Positions 7,216-16,744 of a stretch of DNA of 64,000 bases are shown piece by piece. Source of the stretch: Mesorhizobium loti (GTDB taxonomy: Bacteria; Pseudomonadota; Alphaproteobacteria; Rhizobiales; Rhizobiaceae). The notes under the pieces are model-generated. The model was not told the origin of the DNA. It made no database searches and saw nothing but the letters and a program-made list of their open reading frames with translations. Position 1 is the stretch's first letter. The number at the start of each line of letters is the position of its first letter. Where the stretch lies: NCBI GenBank assembly GCA_014189435.1, contig CP050293.1, positions 4,841,001 through 4,905,000 of the forward strand, in the 5' to 3' direction. Made by a program: the position numbers and the translations under genes.

Positions 7216-8262
7216 TCAGTCTTGCTTTGCCGAGCGCAAAAGCATCCCAAAGAGGTCGCGCGGCTCATCGGGATCGGCAAGGAGATCCAGCTCCTCGTAA
7301 AGGCCGGTATTGGCGAGTTGGTCGCGCACGTAGCGGAGAGCGGAGAAATCCTCCGTGGCGAAGCCAACGGAATCGAACAGCGTCACGTCCTGGTTGTTGC
7401 TGCGCCCCTCAGCCGTTCCAGCCATCACCTCCCACAATTCGACGACGGGATGATCCGGATCGAGCTGCTGGATTTCACCCTCGATGCGTGTCTGCGGAGT
7501 GTATTCGACAAATATCCGCGAACGCAGCAGGATGTCACGATGGAGTTCCGTCTTGCCCGGGCAGTCGCCGCCGACCGCGTTGATGTGGACGCCGCTGCCC
7601 ACCATGTTGTCGGTGAGGATCGTCGCATACTGTTTGTCGGCGGTAACCGTGGTGACGATGTGCACTCCCTCTACGGCGGCATGCGCGGAAGCACAGGGCG
7701 TGATGTCGAACCCCAGCCCCGCCAGATTATCCGCGCATTTGCGCGTGGCCGCCGGATCGATGTCGTAGAGGCGCAGCCGATTGACGCCGAGCAGCGCCTT
7801 GAAAGCGAGAGCCTGGAATTCCGACTGGGCGCCATTGCCAATGATGGCCATGCTGTCCGCACACTTCGGCGCAAGGTATTTCGCGGCCACCGCCGAAGTA
7901 GCAGCCGTGCGTAAGGCGGTCAGGATGGTCATTTCGGAGAGCAGCATCGGATAGCCGTTGCCGACATCAGCCAGGACGCCGAAAGCGGTCACGGTCTGGC
8001 GGCCGTCGCGCGTGTTCTTGGGATGACCGTTGACGTATTTGAAGCCATAGAGGCGACCATCGCTCGTCGGCATCAATTCGATCACGCCGTCGATGCTGTG
8101 CGAGGCGACGCGCGGCGTCTTGTCGAACAGTGCCCAGCGGCGGAAGTCGTCCTCGATATAGGCTGCGAGATCGATGAGGAAGCGATCGACGCCGATGGCA
8201 AGCACCAGCTTCATCATGTGGTCGACGCTGACGAAGGGAACGATATTCAGCTTGGCGTTCAT
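7216..8262 (-). CDS. ocd: Ornithine cyclodeaminase
   Basis: NAD+-dependent enzyme of 348 residues that converts L-ornithine to L-proline and ammonia. The mu-crystallin/OCD fold is recognisable from FKYVNGHPKNT, the substrate-side RTAATSAVAAKYLA and the nucleotide-binding IGNGAQSEFQALAF (about residues 140-153), followed by INAVGGDCPGKTEL. It starts three bases after the arginase stop with AGGAG upstream, so the two genes form a pathway operon (arginine to ornithine to proline). Length is normal for the family. Confidence 0.92.
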   Translation of the reverse strand: MNAKLNIVPFVSVDHMMKLVLAIGVDRFLIDLAAYIEDDFRRWALFDKTPRVASHSIDGVIELMPTSDGRLYGFKYVNGHPKNTRDGRQTVTAFGVLADVGNGYPMLLSEMTILTALRTAATSAVAAKYLAPKCADSMAIIGNGAQSEFQALAFKALLGVNRLRLYDIDPAATRKCADNLAGLGFDITPCASAHAAVEGVHIVTTVTADKQYATILTDNMVGSGVHINAVGGDCPGKTELHRDILLRSRIFVEYTPQTRIEGEIQQLDPDHPVVELWEVMAGTAEGRSNNQDVTLFDSVGFATEDFSALRYVRDQLANTGLYEELDLLADPDEPRDLFGMLLRSAKQD

Positions 8263-8265
8263 CGA

Positions 8266-9186
8266 TCAAAAGCTCCTGGTCGGCCGGTCCATGATACGGC
8301 GGCCCATCAGGCTTGCCGTCAGGTCGACCATGAGTGTGGCGGTGCGGCCGCGCTCGTCGAGAAAGGGGTTGAGTTCGACCAGATCGAGACTGCTGACCAA
8401 GCCGCTGTCCGAGAGCATCTCCATGACCAGATGCGCTTCGCGAAATGTTGCTCCACCCGGAACGGTCGTGCCAACCGCGGGAGCGATCGACGGATCGAGG
8501 AAGTCGACATCGAGACTGACATGCAGCAGGCCATTCTCGATCGTCACCCGGTCCAGAAAGGCGCCCAGAAGCGGCGCGATGCCATGTTCGTCGATGGCGC
8601 GCATATCGTGCACGGTGACACCCGCGGCGCGCAGCGCCTGCCGCTCGGCCGGATCGACGCTGCGAATACCCAATGTGCAGATGCGGGCCGGGTCTATCCG
8701 CTCCGGCAGATCCGGAAAATAGCCATGGAAGCCCGGCTGACCGCTGGCATAGGCAAGCGGCACGCCATGCAAATTGCCGCTGGCAGTGGTGTCGAGCGTG
8801 TGAAAATCGGGATGCGCGTCGAGCCACAGCACGAATAGCGGCCTGCCGGTTTGCACCGCGCGACGGGCCAGTCCCGACAGGGTTCCAGCGGAGATGGAGT
8901 GATCTCCACCGAGAAAGATCGGCATGGCGTCGGCGCTGGCGGCATAGGCTGCATCCGCGATGCCCGCTGTCCACGCTGAAATCTCCGGCAGCGCCTTCAG
9001 CGCCAAATTGCCATGGGCGATCGGGCGCACCGGCGTCGGCGCGACGGTGCCAAGATCAGCAACCGCATGGCCAAGGTCCCTGAGGGCGCCGACCAGCCCC
9101 GCCGTGCGCAAGGCGCTCGGTCCCATTTCGCAGCCCATTCGGCCGGCGCCGTCCTGCACCGGCGCACCCAATATGTTGCAGTTCAT
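8266..9186 (-). CDS. rocF: Arginase
   Basis: Ureohydrolase of 306 residues that cleaves arginine to ornithine and urea with a binuclear Mn centre. Metal motifs are visible: GGDHS near residue 97, DAHPDFHT near 120 (usually DAHxDxN, here His replaces Asn) and SLDVDFLDPSIAPAVGT near 222. It is followed by ornithine cyclodeaminase, and faces an Lrp/AsnC regulator across 131 bases, the common arrangement for regulated arginine catabolism. The urea product links it functionally to the urea/amide uptake operon further left. The ATG at 9186 has a GAGGGAGAG site upstream. Confidence 0.92.
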   Translation of the reverse strand: MNCNILGAPVQDGAGRMGCEMGPSALRTAGLVGALRDLGHAVADLGTVAPTPVRPIAHGNLALKALPEISAWTAGIADAAYAASADAMPIFLGGDHSISAGTLSGLARRAVQTGRPLFVLWLDAHPDFHTLDTTASGNLHGVPLAYASGQPGFHGYFPDLPERIDPARICTLGIRSVDPAERQALRAAGVTVHDMRAIDEHGIAPLLGAFLDRVTIENGLLHVSLDVDFLDPSIAPAVGTTVPGGATFREAHLVMEMLSDSGLVSSLDLVELNPFLDERGRTATLMVDLTASLMGRRIMDRPTRSF

Positions 9187-9317
9187 GCAAGCACTCTCCC
9201 TCTATGAGCCTAGGAGGTGTTGAACCGTATGCTGCCGGCAGAATGAATAGAGCTGATTGGCAAAACCAGCAGTAAGAGTTATCGTTTTGAGATATCAGGC
9301 TGACATATTGGACAATT
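9187..9317. promoter_or_regulatory. Divergent promoter region between arginase and Lrp-type regulator
   Basis: This is the only intergenic space from which both operons can start. It is AT-richer than its surroundings, notably 9276-9317, as expected for Lrp-family binding. No precise operator can be assigned by eye. Confidence 0.5.
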
Positions 9318-9755
9318 GTGGATTCTCTCGACCAGAAACTCATCACGCTCCTGCGCCACAGCGCGCGGCGGAGCATCTCCGACCTGGCGGCGGATCTTGG
9401 CGTGTCGCGCGCCACGGCACGCTCGCGAATGGAGCGGCTTGAACAGTCCGGCGAGATCATCGGCTATACGGTCATCTTGCGCGCCGAAGCGATCAGTTCG
9501 GCCGTCAGGGGCATCATGATGATCGAGATCGAAGGCCATGCGGCCGATCGGGTGATCCGCGCTCTTGGCGGCTTTGCGGAAGTCGCTACGATTCATACGA
9601 CCAATGGCCGCTGGGATCTGGTGGTCGAGCTCAACACGGCAACCCTCACCGAGTTCGATGCGGTGTTGCGCCGAATTCGCCTGGTGCCCGGTATCACCGG
9701 CAGCGAGACGAGCCTGCTGCTGGCCACGCCGCGCAGCACGAAAGCCCGTCTTTAA
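9318..9755 (+). CDS. Lrp/AsnC-family transcriptional regulator
   Basis: A DNA-binding protein of 145 residues. The N-terminal helix-turn-helix is LDQKLITLLRHSARRSISDL followed by AADLGVSRATARSRMERLE (about residues 3-42). A C-terminal RAM/AsnC ligand domain follows, with a beta-rich segment from about residue 60. It starts at GTG and is divergent from arginase, so it is probably the arginine- or ornithine-responsive activator of the rocF-ocd pair. Confidence 0.9.
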   Translation: MDSLDQKLITLLRHSARRSISDLAADLGVSRATARSRMERLEQSGEIIGYTVILRAEAISSAVRGIMMIEIEGHAADRVIRALGGFAEVATIHTTNGRWDLVVELNTATLTEFDAVLRRIRLVPGITGSETSLLLATPRSTKARL

Positions 9756-10249
9756 GCACGGCTGCGTGGATTGAGGTCGGCGGGTGCCTCGGTGGATGTC
9801 GTGCCTGTGTGGATTATCAATCGGATGGTAGCGTTGGCTGGGATCGCTTGCGACCCTACGTACTTGTTTCTATTCGCTTTTTCTCGGCCACGACCACCGA
9901 TTTGTATCACAATACGTAGCACATTTCCTACTGCTTCACGGGCACAACCAAAGGTACACGGTCGAAGCCGCCGCTATATAGTGACATCAATATGCGATGT
10001 CGACTCTATCAGCTATCCTGCTTCTTTCCGCCGCGCTGTGTCAAACGTCATCCTCGTCCGGTACTGAGATTGGGTGGGCCCGGAGGATGTGCCAAGCTCC
10101 TTGATTTAATTGACTTTTTCGTGGGCCAAAATCAAAAGTATTCCCGTATTGTTCCGTATGGTTCCGCTACACGAACAGGATTGACTTCTTCTGTCCCGCC
10201 GAGCTGTTCGATCAGGCACATCAAACTCGGAGGCAATCACAAATCTTGT
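9756..10249. other. Intergenic region with no intact gene; left copy of a flanking repeat
   Basis: I see no supported gene here. It contains the left copy of an approximately 105-bp imperfect repeat (9824-9926) and, at 10141-10172, three tandem TTCC(C)GT-type repeats of about 10 bp. Confidence 0.5.
9824..9926 (+). repeat. Left copy of an imperfect long-range direct repeat
   Basis: Begins GATGGTAGCGTTGGCTGGG and ends with a block GTATCAC-AATAC-GTAGCAC-ATTT. The copy at 59265-59377 has the same ends and orientation with a diverged middle. In the right copy the GTATCAC motif occurs one extra time, with a 12-base period. Confidence 0.6.
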
Positions 10250-10522
10250 TCATCCCGGCGGCCGAACCTGCGGCAGGGTGGCGGCGAGCGACCGCTCGAA
10301 AGCAGCGATAGTGTATCGGCCTGGGTCTCGGTAATGATCAGCGGCGAGCAGAAGGCAATCGCATCACCCATGTTGCGCGAGATCACGCCATTCTGCTGCA
10401 GAAACCCGTTGACCAGTCCGCCGAGCGCGCCCGCCTTGCCCCATGGCGCCTTGCTGGCCTCGTCGGCGACCAGTTCGACAGCCGCGATCAGACCGGCGCC
10501 GCACCTCTCCGACGAGCGGATG
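10250..10522 (-). pseudogene. C-terminal relic of a class III (omega) aminotransferase
   Basis: Minus-strand translation across frames gives HPLVGEVRG, then AGLIAAVELVADEASKAPWG and NGVISRNMGDAIAFCSPLII, which is the typical C-terminal end of omega-amino acid:pyruvate aminotransferases. Two bases appear lost after GEVR and another frameshift follows the ITETQADT segment; the terminal frame ends at a stop at 10250-10252. The PLP-binding part is absent, so this is a decayed fragment. Confidence 0.65.
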
Positions 10523-10562
10523 GGATACTAGTCTACGCAACCCTGCCTGCATGTGCGCACTG

Positions 10563-11012
10563 ATCGTGCGCATTGCCGACAATGTTACGCTCCTCGATCA
10601 GCACGCGCTGGTCATCGATACCTGAGGCAGCACCGTTATCAACTCAGGAACGCTGGAGTCAACAGGGTCGGGTGTCGCCAATACCGGGCTGATCTGGGCC
10701 AATGGCGGCGACGTCACGATAGGCGGTCAAGTTACCGGCGACGGCGATGCCATCATCGGAAACATGTCGCAGCTTGAGTTTCACGCCGCCTCTTCCGCCG
10801 ACGTCATCTTCGGGACGGATGCTGTCGGGACATTGCGGTTGGACGATTCATTCGATTTCAGCGGAAGCATCGCCGGCATCACCAATGATGACAAGGTAGA
10901 CCTCGAGATATTTGGTTCAGCACCGGACATCGGCGCTTACGATGCGGACAGCTTCACAGTTGCCGACGACGGCACTGGCCGGAATCCAGCGGATGACCTC
11001 CACTTCGTCTGA
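10563..11012 (+). pseudogene. Relic of a large repeat-rich secreted protein (probable type I secretion substrate)
   Basis: One frame runs through DNVTLLDQHALVIDT, an in-frame TGA (10623-10625), and then GSTVINSGTLESTGSGVANT with continuing beta-rich repeats to DDLHFV and a stop at 11012. The style (ISNSGTLE, VTIGG, ADVIFG) matches the C-terminal part of long RTX or haemagglutinin-like proteins. It lies 99 bases from, and convergent with, a complete type I secretion pair that may once have exported it. Confidence 0.5.
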
Positions 11013-11111
11013 CGGAGAAGGCAACAGGGCTCCAACGTGAAGCGTGCGCCGGATTGGCCCGGCGTCCGCTTCAAATCTGAAACTTGCGATATCCAGGAGA
11101 AGCAGCCCGGC

Positions 11112-12458
11112 CTACCTCTCCCTGAAGGCGCGCTGGAACGAATCCACCAGAGGTTTGGTCAGATAAGCCAGAAACGTTCGCTCGCCGGTTGAGATGAATG
11201 TTTCGACCGGCATGCCTGGATAGATCTGCTCGGGCTTGATCTGCGGCGGTAACTTGTCGGCCATTTTAAGCCGTACGGTGAAGTAAGGCAGTCCCGTGCT
11301 GGGTGTGATCAGCCGGTCCGCCGAAATGTAGAACACCTTTCCGGGCACTTTCGGCGTCGTACGCGCGTTGAGCGCCGTGAACATCATATTTGCGTCCTGC
11401 CCCACCCGGATTGAGTCGATATCTTCGGGCTTTATCCTGGCCTCGACAATGAACTCGTTCGTGGTCGGCAGAAGCTCCATCACCACCTCCCCAGCACGGA
11501 TGACGCTGCCTTGGGAATTGTAGAGCGATCTAACGATGATGCCGTCCACCGGCGCCCGGATGGTCGTCCGGTCGAGAACCGATCGACCAGCGTTGATTTG
11601 TTCCTCGAGATCCGCGACCTGCGCCCGTGCTTTGTTCAATTCCGTAACGGCATCCTCGACCCGGCTGGTTGTAAGTCGTTCAATCTGCTGACGCGCTTCC
11701 ACAGTCTGCGTCGCCGAGCTAGCGATCTGCGCTTCCAGAGACCCTGCCTGGCCTACCAACTCGGCGGTGCTGCGCAGAAGATCGGTGTATTCCGAACGAT
11801 TTGTGAGTCCTTTTTCCAGCAGGTCTTTTTTTCGCTCCGTCTCCCCGCTGACGATCGCGATTTGATTTTCCGCTGCCTTCTTTTGAGCCCTTAGCCCGAC
11901 AATCGCGTCCTGGAGGGCCGTTACCCTTTGCTTCAAAATCCCCTGTTCTGCGGCATAGCGCGCCAACCGAGCCTGAAATTCCTTATTTTGCTCTCCGAAG
12001 ACATCGCTGTATTCAGAAGCGTCTGAATAGGCTCCGAGATCACCGGACAAGACAATTTTCTCGAGGCCGTCCCGCTCTGCCTCAAGCCGCGCAATGTCAG
12101 CTTTTTGGGCAACCCATTGCTTGAGAACGCGGTTGAGCTGGGACTGCGCCACCGTCGGATCGAGCACGATCAGGGCCTGGCCTCTTGAGACCCTGTCGCC
12201 CTCCCGGACCTTGATGCTGCTGACCACGCCTCCTTCGAGGTGCTGGATCATGACATTTTGCCCTGCTGCTGCTACCACCCCTGGCGCGATCGTTGCTCCT
12301 GCAATCGGTGCAGTGGCTGCCCAGAATCCGAAGCCGAGCAAGAAAACGGCCACGCTTCCATACCCCGCCAGCGTGATCCGATCGGTGCGTGTATCGACGT
12401 CGCGTTGCCAGCGATACGTCTTGGCGCCCGTCTGGATGGCTTGGCTAGGAACCGTCAT
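11112..12458 (-). CDS. Type I secretion periplasmic adaptor (HlyD/PrsE family)
   Basis: Membrane-fusion protein of 448 residues. One transmembrane helix (about residues 32-55) is followed by a lipoyl half with the [20 protein letters not shown] block, long coiled-coil hairpins (about 95-290), the second lipoyl half [13 protein letters not shown], and a C-terminal beta-barrel ending [16 protein letters not shown]. It bridges the inner-membrane ABC protein and an outer-membrane TolC. Its start overlaps the end of the ABC gene by 14 bases, so the two are co-translated. No intact substrate gene adjoins them; the nearest candidate is the relic at 10563-11012. Confidence 0.92.
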   Translation of the reverse strand: MTVPSQAIQTGAKTYRWQRDVDTRTDRITLAGYGSVAVFLLGFGFWAATAPIAGATIAPGVVAAAGQNVMIQHLEGGVVSSIKVREGDRVSRGQALIVLDPTVAQSQLNRVLKQWVAQKADIARLEAERDGLEKIVLSGDLGAYSDASEYSDVFGEQNKEFQARLARYAAEQGILKQRVTALQDAIVGLRAQKKAAENQIAIVSGETERKKDLLEKGLTNRSEYTDLLRSTAELVGQAGSLEAQIASSATQTVEARQQIERLTTSRVEDAVTELNKARAQVADLEEQINAGRSVLDRTTIRAPVDGIIVRSLYNSQGSVIRAGEVVMELLPTTNEFIVEARIKPEDIDSIRVGQDANMMFTALNARTTPKVPGKVFYISADRLITPSTGLPYFTVRLKMADKLPPQIKPEQIYPGMPVETFISTGERTFLAYLTKPLVDSFQRAFRER

Positions 12459-14244
12459 TGGCGACCTTTATCTCCACGCGTGTCGGTGACGGGAAAGGCA
12501 CCACTCCTACGTTGTCACGGGACTGGGAAGCTGCGGGCGATGTGGCTTGGCCCTGTCGCTCGGCAAGTTTGTCGAGCACGTCCTTGGTCGAACCATAGAT
12601 CTCGACCTGGCCATTGCGCAGCATAAGTAGCCGATCGCATTTGGCTGCGAGCGACGGTCGGTGGGTGATGACAAGCACGGTGGTTTTTCGTGAACGTGCC
12701 TGGATGATCGCGCGCACGAGCGCGGCTTCGCCATAGGTGTCAAGATTTGCATTGGGCTCGTCGAGCACCAGGATCTTGGGATCGCCGTAAAAGGCGCGCG
12801 CAAGGCCAATGCGTTGACGCTCCCCGCCTGAGAGACGAACGCCAGCGGGGCCGATCACAGTCGAGTATCCGTTCCTCTGCCCCAGGATGAGCTCATGCAC
12901 CTGCGCCTGCTGGGCCGCCCGGACTAACTTTTCGTCGGCTGCATCGGGCTCAAAGCGCGAAATGTTCTGGGCGATCGTTCCTGGGAAGAGTTCGACATCC
13001 TGCGGAAGGTAGCCAATATGATGGCCGAGCTGCTCGGGATCCCAGTTTCGAATATCGCCGCCATCGATGCGGATCGCGCCAGAACGGGGTTGAATGGCAC
13101 CGACGATAAGCCGCGCCAGCGTCGATTTTCCGGCCTGGCTTGGGCCGACGATGGCGACGGTTTCTCCAGCGGGGACCTCGAAGGTCACCCGCTTTATGAG
13201 CGGCAGCGCGCCGTCGGCCGATCCAGGAAGATGATAAACTATCTGATCCGCGCTCAGCGCTCCCTCAGGGGCCGGCAATGCTATGTTTTCCTGCTCGCCC
13301 GATCCGGATCGGGAAGCCGAAAGCCTCTTCCATGCAAGATTGGCGTCGGTGATCTGCCGCCAACTTCCAACGATTTGATCAAGAGGTTGCAAAGCGCGCG
13401 CGGAAATCATCGAGGACGCAAATATCATCCCGGCGGTCATCTCGTTGTGCAGAACCAGATAAGCGCCGACGCCTAGTATCGCGATTTGCAGTACCGATCG
13501 CGTGGTGCGAGACACACCGCCATAGAATGCGTTGATGCGAGCGAGCCCATCCGAGGCGTGCAGCGAGGCGGAAAAACGGGCACCCCAGAACTCTATCGCG
13601 TTGGACACCATGCCGAGTGCACGGACCGTTTCGAAGTTTCGCGCGAAGGCCTGCGCCGAATTCATTGAGGCATTGAGATTCTCCGCCGCCTCCTTGCCGG
13701 GCCTCGAACTCGAGACCTGATTCAGCACGGCGATGGACACCATGAGAACCGCTCCGACGACCGTTACAAGGAAGAGCAATGGGTGGATGAAATAGAGGAG
13801 GCCCACGAAGATCGGCCCGAAAGGAAGGTCGAAGAGAAAGAAAATGGTTCGCGAAGCGATGAACCCCCGCAGGGTGGCCAAGTCGCGCAAGGCCTGGACA
13901 TCGCCGAGCCCAGCGCGGGGGCCGCTCATTGCGGCGAGAAAAGACGATCCACCCAACGCAACATCGAGCCGCGCGGCGAGCCGGCTCGCATATATCCCCC
14001 GAACGACTTCGAGCACTCCGAAGAGCAAGAGCGACGAAAGCGCAAGTAAGGTCAGGTAGGTGAGAGTGTCCAGATTGGCTGCAGGTAAAACCCGATCATA
14101 TACCTGCAGCATGTAGAGGGGCAGAATTAACACCAGGGTGTTCATCACCGCGGAGAAGAGGCCCATTTCGACCACGCTTCTCGATAGCACCGTTCTGTTC
14201 GAATAACTGGGCATCCCGAACGTGCCCCTCGGACAAGCGATCAT
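12445..14244 (-). CDS. Type I secretion ABC transporter, permease/ATPase (PrsD family)
   Basis: ABC exporter of about 599 residues. A six-helix membrane domain starting [14 protein letters not shown] is followed by a nucleotide-binding domain with Walker [10 protein letters not shown] near residue 366, signature LSGGERQR near 471 and Walker [13 protein letters not shown] near 489. No C39 peptidase domain precedes it, as usual for RTX exporters. The start is unsure: TTG at 14253, ATG at 14244 or ATG at 14214, the last with GAGGGG upstream. It pairs with the overlapping HlyD gene. Confidence 0.92.
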   Translation of the reverse strand: MIACPRGTFGMPSYSNRTVLSRSVVEMGLFSAVMNTLVLILPLYMLQVYDRVLPAANLDTLTYLTLLALSSLLLFGVLEVVRGIYASRLAARLDVALGGSSFLAAMSGPRAGLGDVQALRDLATLRGFIASRTIFFLFDLPFGPIFVGLLYFIHPLLFLVTVVGAVLMVSIAVLNQVSSSRPGKEAAENLNASMNSAQAFARNFETVRALGMVSNAIEFWGARFSASLHASDGLARINAFYGGVSRTTRSVLQIAILGVGAYLVLHNEMTAGMIFASSMISARALQPLDQIVGSWRQITDANLAWKRLSASRSGSGEQENIALPAPEGALSADQIVYHLPGSADGALPLIKRVTFEVPAGETVAIVGPSQAGKSTLARLIVGAIQPRSGAIRIDGGDIRNWDPEQLGHHIGYLPQDVELFPGTIAQNISRFEPDAADEKLVRAAQQAQVHELILGQRNGYSTVIGPAGVRLSGGERQRIGLARAFYGDPKILVLDEPNANLDTYGEAALVRAIIQARSRKTTVLVITHRPSLAAKCDRLLMLRNGQVEIYGSTKDVLDKLAERQGQATSPAASQSRDNVGVVPFPSPTRVEIKVANDGS

Positions 14245-14515
14245 ATTAGACAAGTTTTATATATCATGCGGAGTTGTCATGCTATCGGTTGCGCATCTTT
14301 TGATAGCCATGGTGAAGCCCTTGCGACTCTGCTGAAGATCACAAAGCATGAGCATCACGTCGCGATAGCACCCGTAGAGGAGCTGCGATCACGTCGGTGC
14401 CACGGAGACAATGACGCTAGGGTCTTGAGTATCCCAACCGTCCTCCCTGGAGCTGCTCCCGCACTCGCCCGCGACGCCCCCCGACGCCTTTGCCTCCTTG
14501 CCGGGCTGACTGAGC

Positions 14516-14626
14516 TCGCGCTACTTCTGGGGCGCATTGCTCCAAGCCGGCGTTCGGATATTCGAATTTCAGCCCACCCTGTACCATCCCAAACTCCTTA
14601 TCGTTGACGATGTCTGGGCGAGCTTG
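14516..14626 (+). pseudogene. Relic of a phospholipase D/cardiolipin synthase
   Basis: One frame reads SRYFWGALLQAGVRIFEFQP followed by TLYHPKLLIVDDVWASL. It includes an HxKxxxxD motif (HPKLLIVDD) typical of the second HKD half of cardiolipin-synthase-like enzymes. The frame is lost on both sides and no other PLD motif is visible. Confidence 0.55.
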
Positions 14627-14716
14627 GTTCAGCCACAGGCGCGCCACGTACCGGGCAGCGACATGCGCCTTCACGCTGGATGCGCAAGTTGGCTTAAGAG
14701 CCGTGCGCTGTGCAGC

Positions 14717-15151
14717 TTACTGCCCGCGTGCAACCAGCCAAACAGACACTAGCCGGGTGAGTGGGCCGACGATCACGCTAGCCCAGGTGGTGGCGTGCTC
14801 TCGGCGGTTTTTACATTCTTGGCGGATCATATTTTGGACGTCAGAATAACCAAGTGGCGTCAGGATCCAGCTGTTAAGCTGGGACGATCTTCGCCACATT
14901 GGGCTGTTGTCGCCCTCGTTGCTAATCCGGATATTGAGACGATCCGCCTTCCGGAGCAGTCGCCGCGTTTTTATCTCCGCAATCTGTTCATAGTATAGGA
15001 ACGTTTCCCAATAATGTCGGTACTCAGCCTTTTCCCGCTCCGCGGGCGTGCAAGCATTTGCCAGGTCGACGTCATAGGCGTGGTCGAGCGTCCTGATGGT
15101 TCGCCGGTACGCGTCAATTTCCAACAACTCTTTGATTTGTAGGGGTATCAT
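14717..15151 (-). CDS. Hypothetical protein
   Basis: A protein of 144 residues that I do not recognise. It is mostly helical and charged, with EREKAEYRHYWETFLYYEQ in the middle and a less polar C-terminus ending VGPLTRLVSVWLVARGQ. GGGGAGC lies five bases before the ATG, which supports a real gene. It stands alone between the phospholipase relic and the CsbD-like gene. Confidence 0.5.
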   Translation of the reverse strand: MIPLQIKELLEIDAYRRTIRTLDHAYDVDLANACTPAEREKAEYRHYWETFLYYEQIAEIKTRRLLRKADRLNIRISNEGDNSPMWRRSSQLNSWILTPLGYSDVQNMIRQECKNRREHATTWASVIVGPLTRLVSVWLVARGQ

Positions 15152-15225
15152 ACGGCTCCCCAGTCTGCGCGCCCAAAAGAGAACGCTACAAGCTCATATG
15201 GCGTTCAGTCCATTCCACTACTTGG

Positions 15226-15543
15226 ATGAGCTCACAACGCAAAAGAACTAGGCGGCGAGCTGCACCAGACGATCTGGTTCCGAAAAGCTCCGGCTCGCAA
15301 AAGCCGCCACGAACCGGCGCTGGCAAAGGCAAAGGCAAAGGCAAAGTGGTCTGGCAGCAAGGCTGGTTAAGTCAAGAAGGAGCCGGCGAAGCGGGTCGTT
15401 TTCCCCCGTGCAAGCTTACTGATGATGATCTCGACCGCATCGCCGGCAAGCGCGATCAGCTCGAAAGCAAAATCCAGGCCCCTAAGGGTATCGAGAAGGT
15501 GCGGAAGGACGTTGACGACTGGTATGGTCGGCAAGGCTGGTAG
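15226..15543 (+). CDS. CsbD-like stress protein with atypical N-terminus
   Basis: A protein of 105 residues. The C-terminal half, KLTDDDLDRIAGKRDQLESK followed by VRKDVDDWYGRQGW, matches the CsbD family of small general-stress proteins. The first 60 residues (Arg/Lys-rich, with a GKGKGKGK run encoded by a hexamer repeat) replace the usual VEGNWKQFKGKVKEQWG start, so the gene may be a rearranged or partly decayed CsbD copy. The cellular role of CsbD proteins is poorly defined. Confidence 0.6.
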   Translation: MSSQRKRTRRRAAPDDLVPKSSGSQKPPRTGAGKGKGKGKVVWQQGWLSQEGAGEAGRFPPCKLTDDDLDRIAGKRDQLESKIQAPKGIEKVRKDVDDWYGRQGW

Positions 15544-16063
15544 GACAGTATTCCGACCGTGCGTTCGGACCAATTGCGTTTGAAAGTCCGGTTCTGGTCC
15601 GGACTTCCCAGGTGCCCGCAGTAAAGGGCAGCAGTTGCTGCCGCTGATCGGGAAGCGTGGATTGGTCGGTCGCCCGCGCCTGCCGATCGGCGCGGACCAT
15701 CTCACCGGATTGGACATGACAAAAATTGTTCTCGAAAAGAAAGCTCGTCAAGGCAGATGGCGGCCGAACTATCCCGATATCAGCACTCCCCTATACCGGG
15801 TACCACCGATAGGCTTAATTGCGCGGTTGCTAATGTGCTAGTAAATTGACAAATGCGGGTGCGTAACCCCAAGCCCGCCGTAGTGGCCGGTGCGGTCCTC
15901 ACGTCCCCCGGAGGGTTACCCACCCGCACCGGCCATTTCCCTTACGCTCTGGGTAGCGTTTACGGCTCGGTGCGTTACCGACCGGAAAAAGCGCGAGAGG
16001 GTGGCGTTGACCACCCAGAGGATCGATCCAGTTGCGGGGCGGAGACCAGCACTACGCTTGAGA
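15544..16063. other. Intergenic region with a strong inverted repeat
   Basis: I see no gene that I can support here. TGGCCGGTGCGG at 15884-15895 is perfectly complementary to CCGCACCGGCCA at 15924-15935 around a 28-base loop. It could be a terminator or a REP-like element. Confidence 0.45.
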
Positions 16064-16740
16064 TCAATTCGAAATGTAAGACGGATCAAATCCGGCTGTT
16101 TTGATAAGTCCCGCATGGTCATGCAACTCGACCACACCATTGCGGAATGAAGCCAACCCGCTTTCTCGCAAATCCTTCAACACGCGACTTACATGCACAG
16201 CTGAAAGCCCCAACGCGTCGGCCAGCTCAGCCTGCGTCAGCGGGCATTCAAAGCGGTCCGGATAGGTCGTTGCTGATCGATGTGCGCGGTAGGCCAGTTC
16301 AAGAAGAAAATGAGCCGTGCGTTCCACAGGATCCCTTCTACTGACTCCTGCCAGATGTTCCGCAACCCTGGAGTACCGCCTTGCCTCAGCCAGCAGGATA
16401 GTCTCGCAAATGGCCTGCGGATAGCGCGATAAACAAGTATGGACAGGACCGATCAGCTCGATCGCAGTCACATCGGAAAGAGCCGTTACCGTCTCGCCCC
16501 CTTCTCCGCTGAACTCAATCAAGGCAATTTCGCGAGGAAGCGCAAAATCGACGATGACACGCGAGCCGTTCGGCAATGTCTTGGCGAATGCGGCCCATCC
16601 CGCAGTCACTACCAGGATAAGGGATCTGGCCTGATGCTCGCGTGCAATCGTCGTGTTCGCTGGATAATGGCGGCGCACAGCTCCCGGCAGTACAGAGAAG
16701 CCCTTTTCCCAGCTCGCGTCAGCAAGCGTAGGTCCCCTCG
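16064..16740 (-). pseudogene. CRP/FNR-family regulator, 5' end displaced by IS1380 insertion
   Basis: Transcription factor with a cyclic-nucleotide-binding-like sensor (RRHYPANTTIAREH onward) and a C-terminal winged helix, LTQAELADALGLSAVHVSRV, near the end. The frame stays open upstream of the GTG at 16678 to the insertion-sequence edge. Removing the element and one CTAG copy joins it to ATG GAC TTA TCA at 18391 (RBS AGGA), giving an intact start MDLSKQAFGLARGPTLADAS. The element thus interrupts the gene after about ten codons. Expression of the 204-residue remainder from the internal GTG is possible but would lack its own promoter. Confidence 0.8.
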
Positions 16741-16744
16741 CTAG

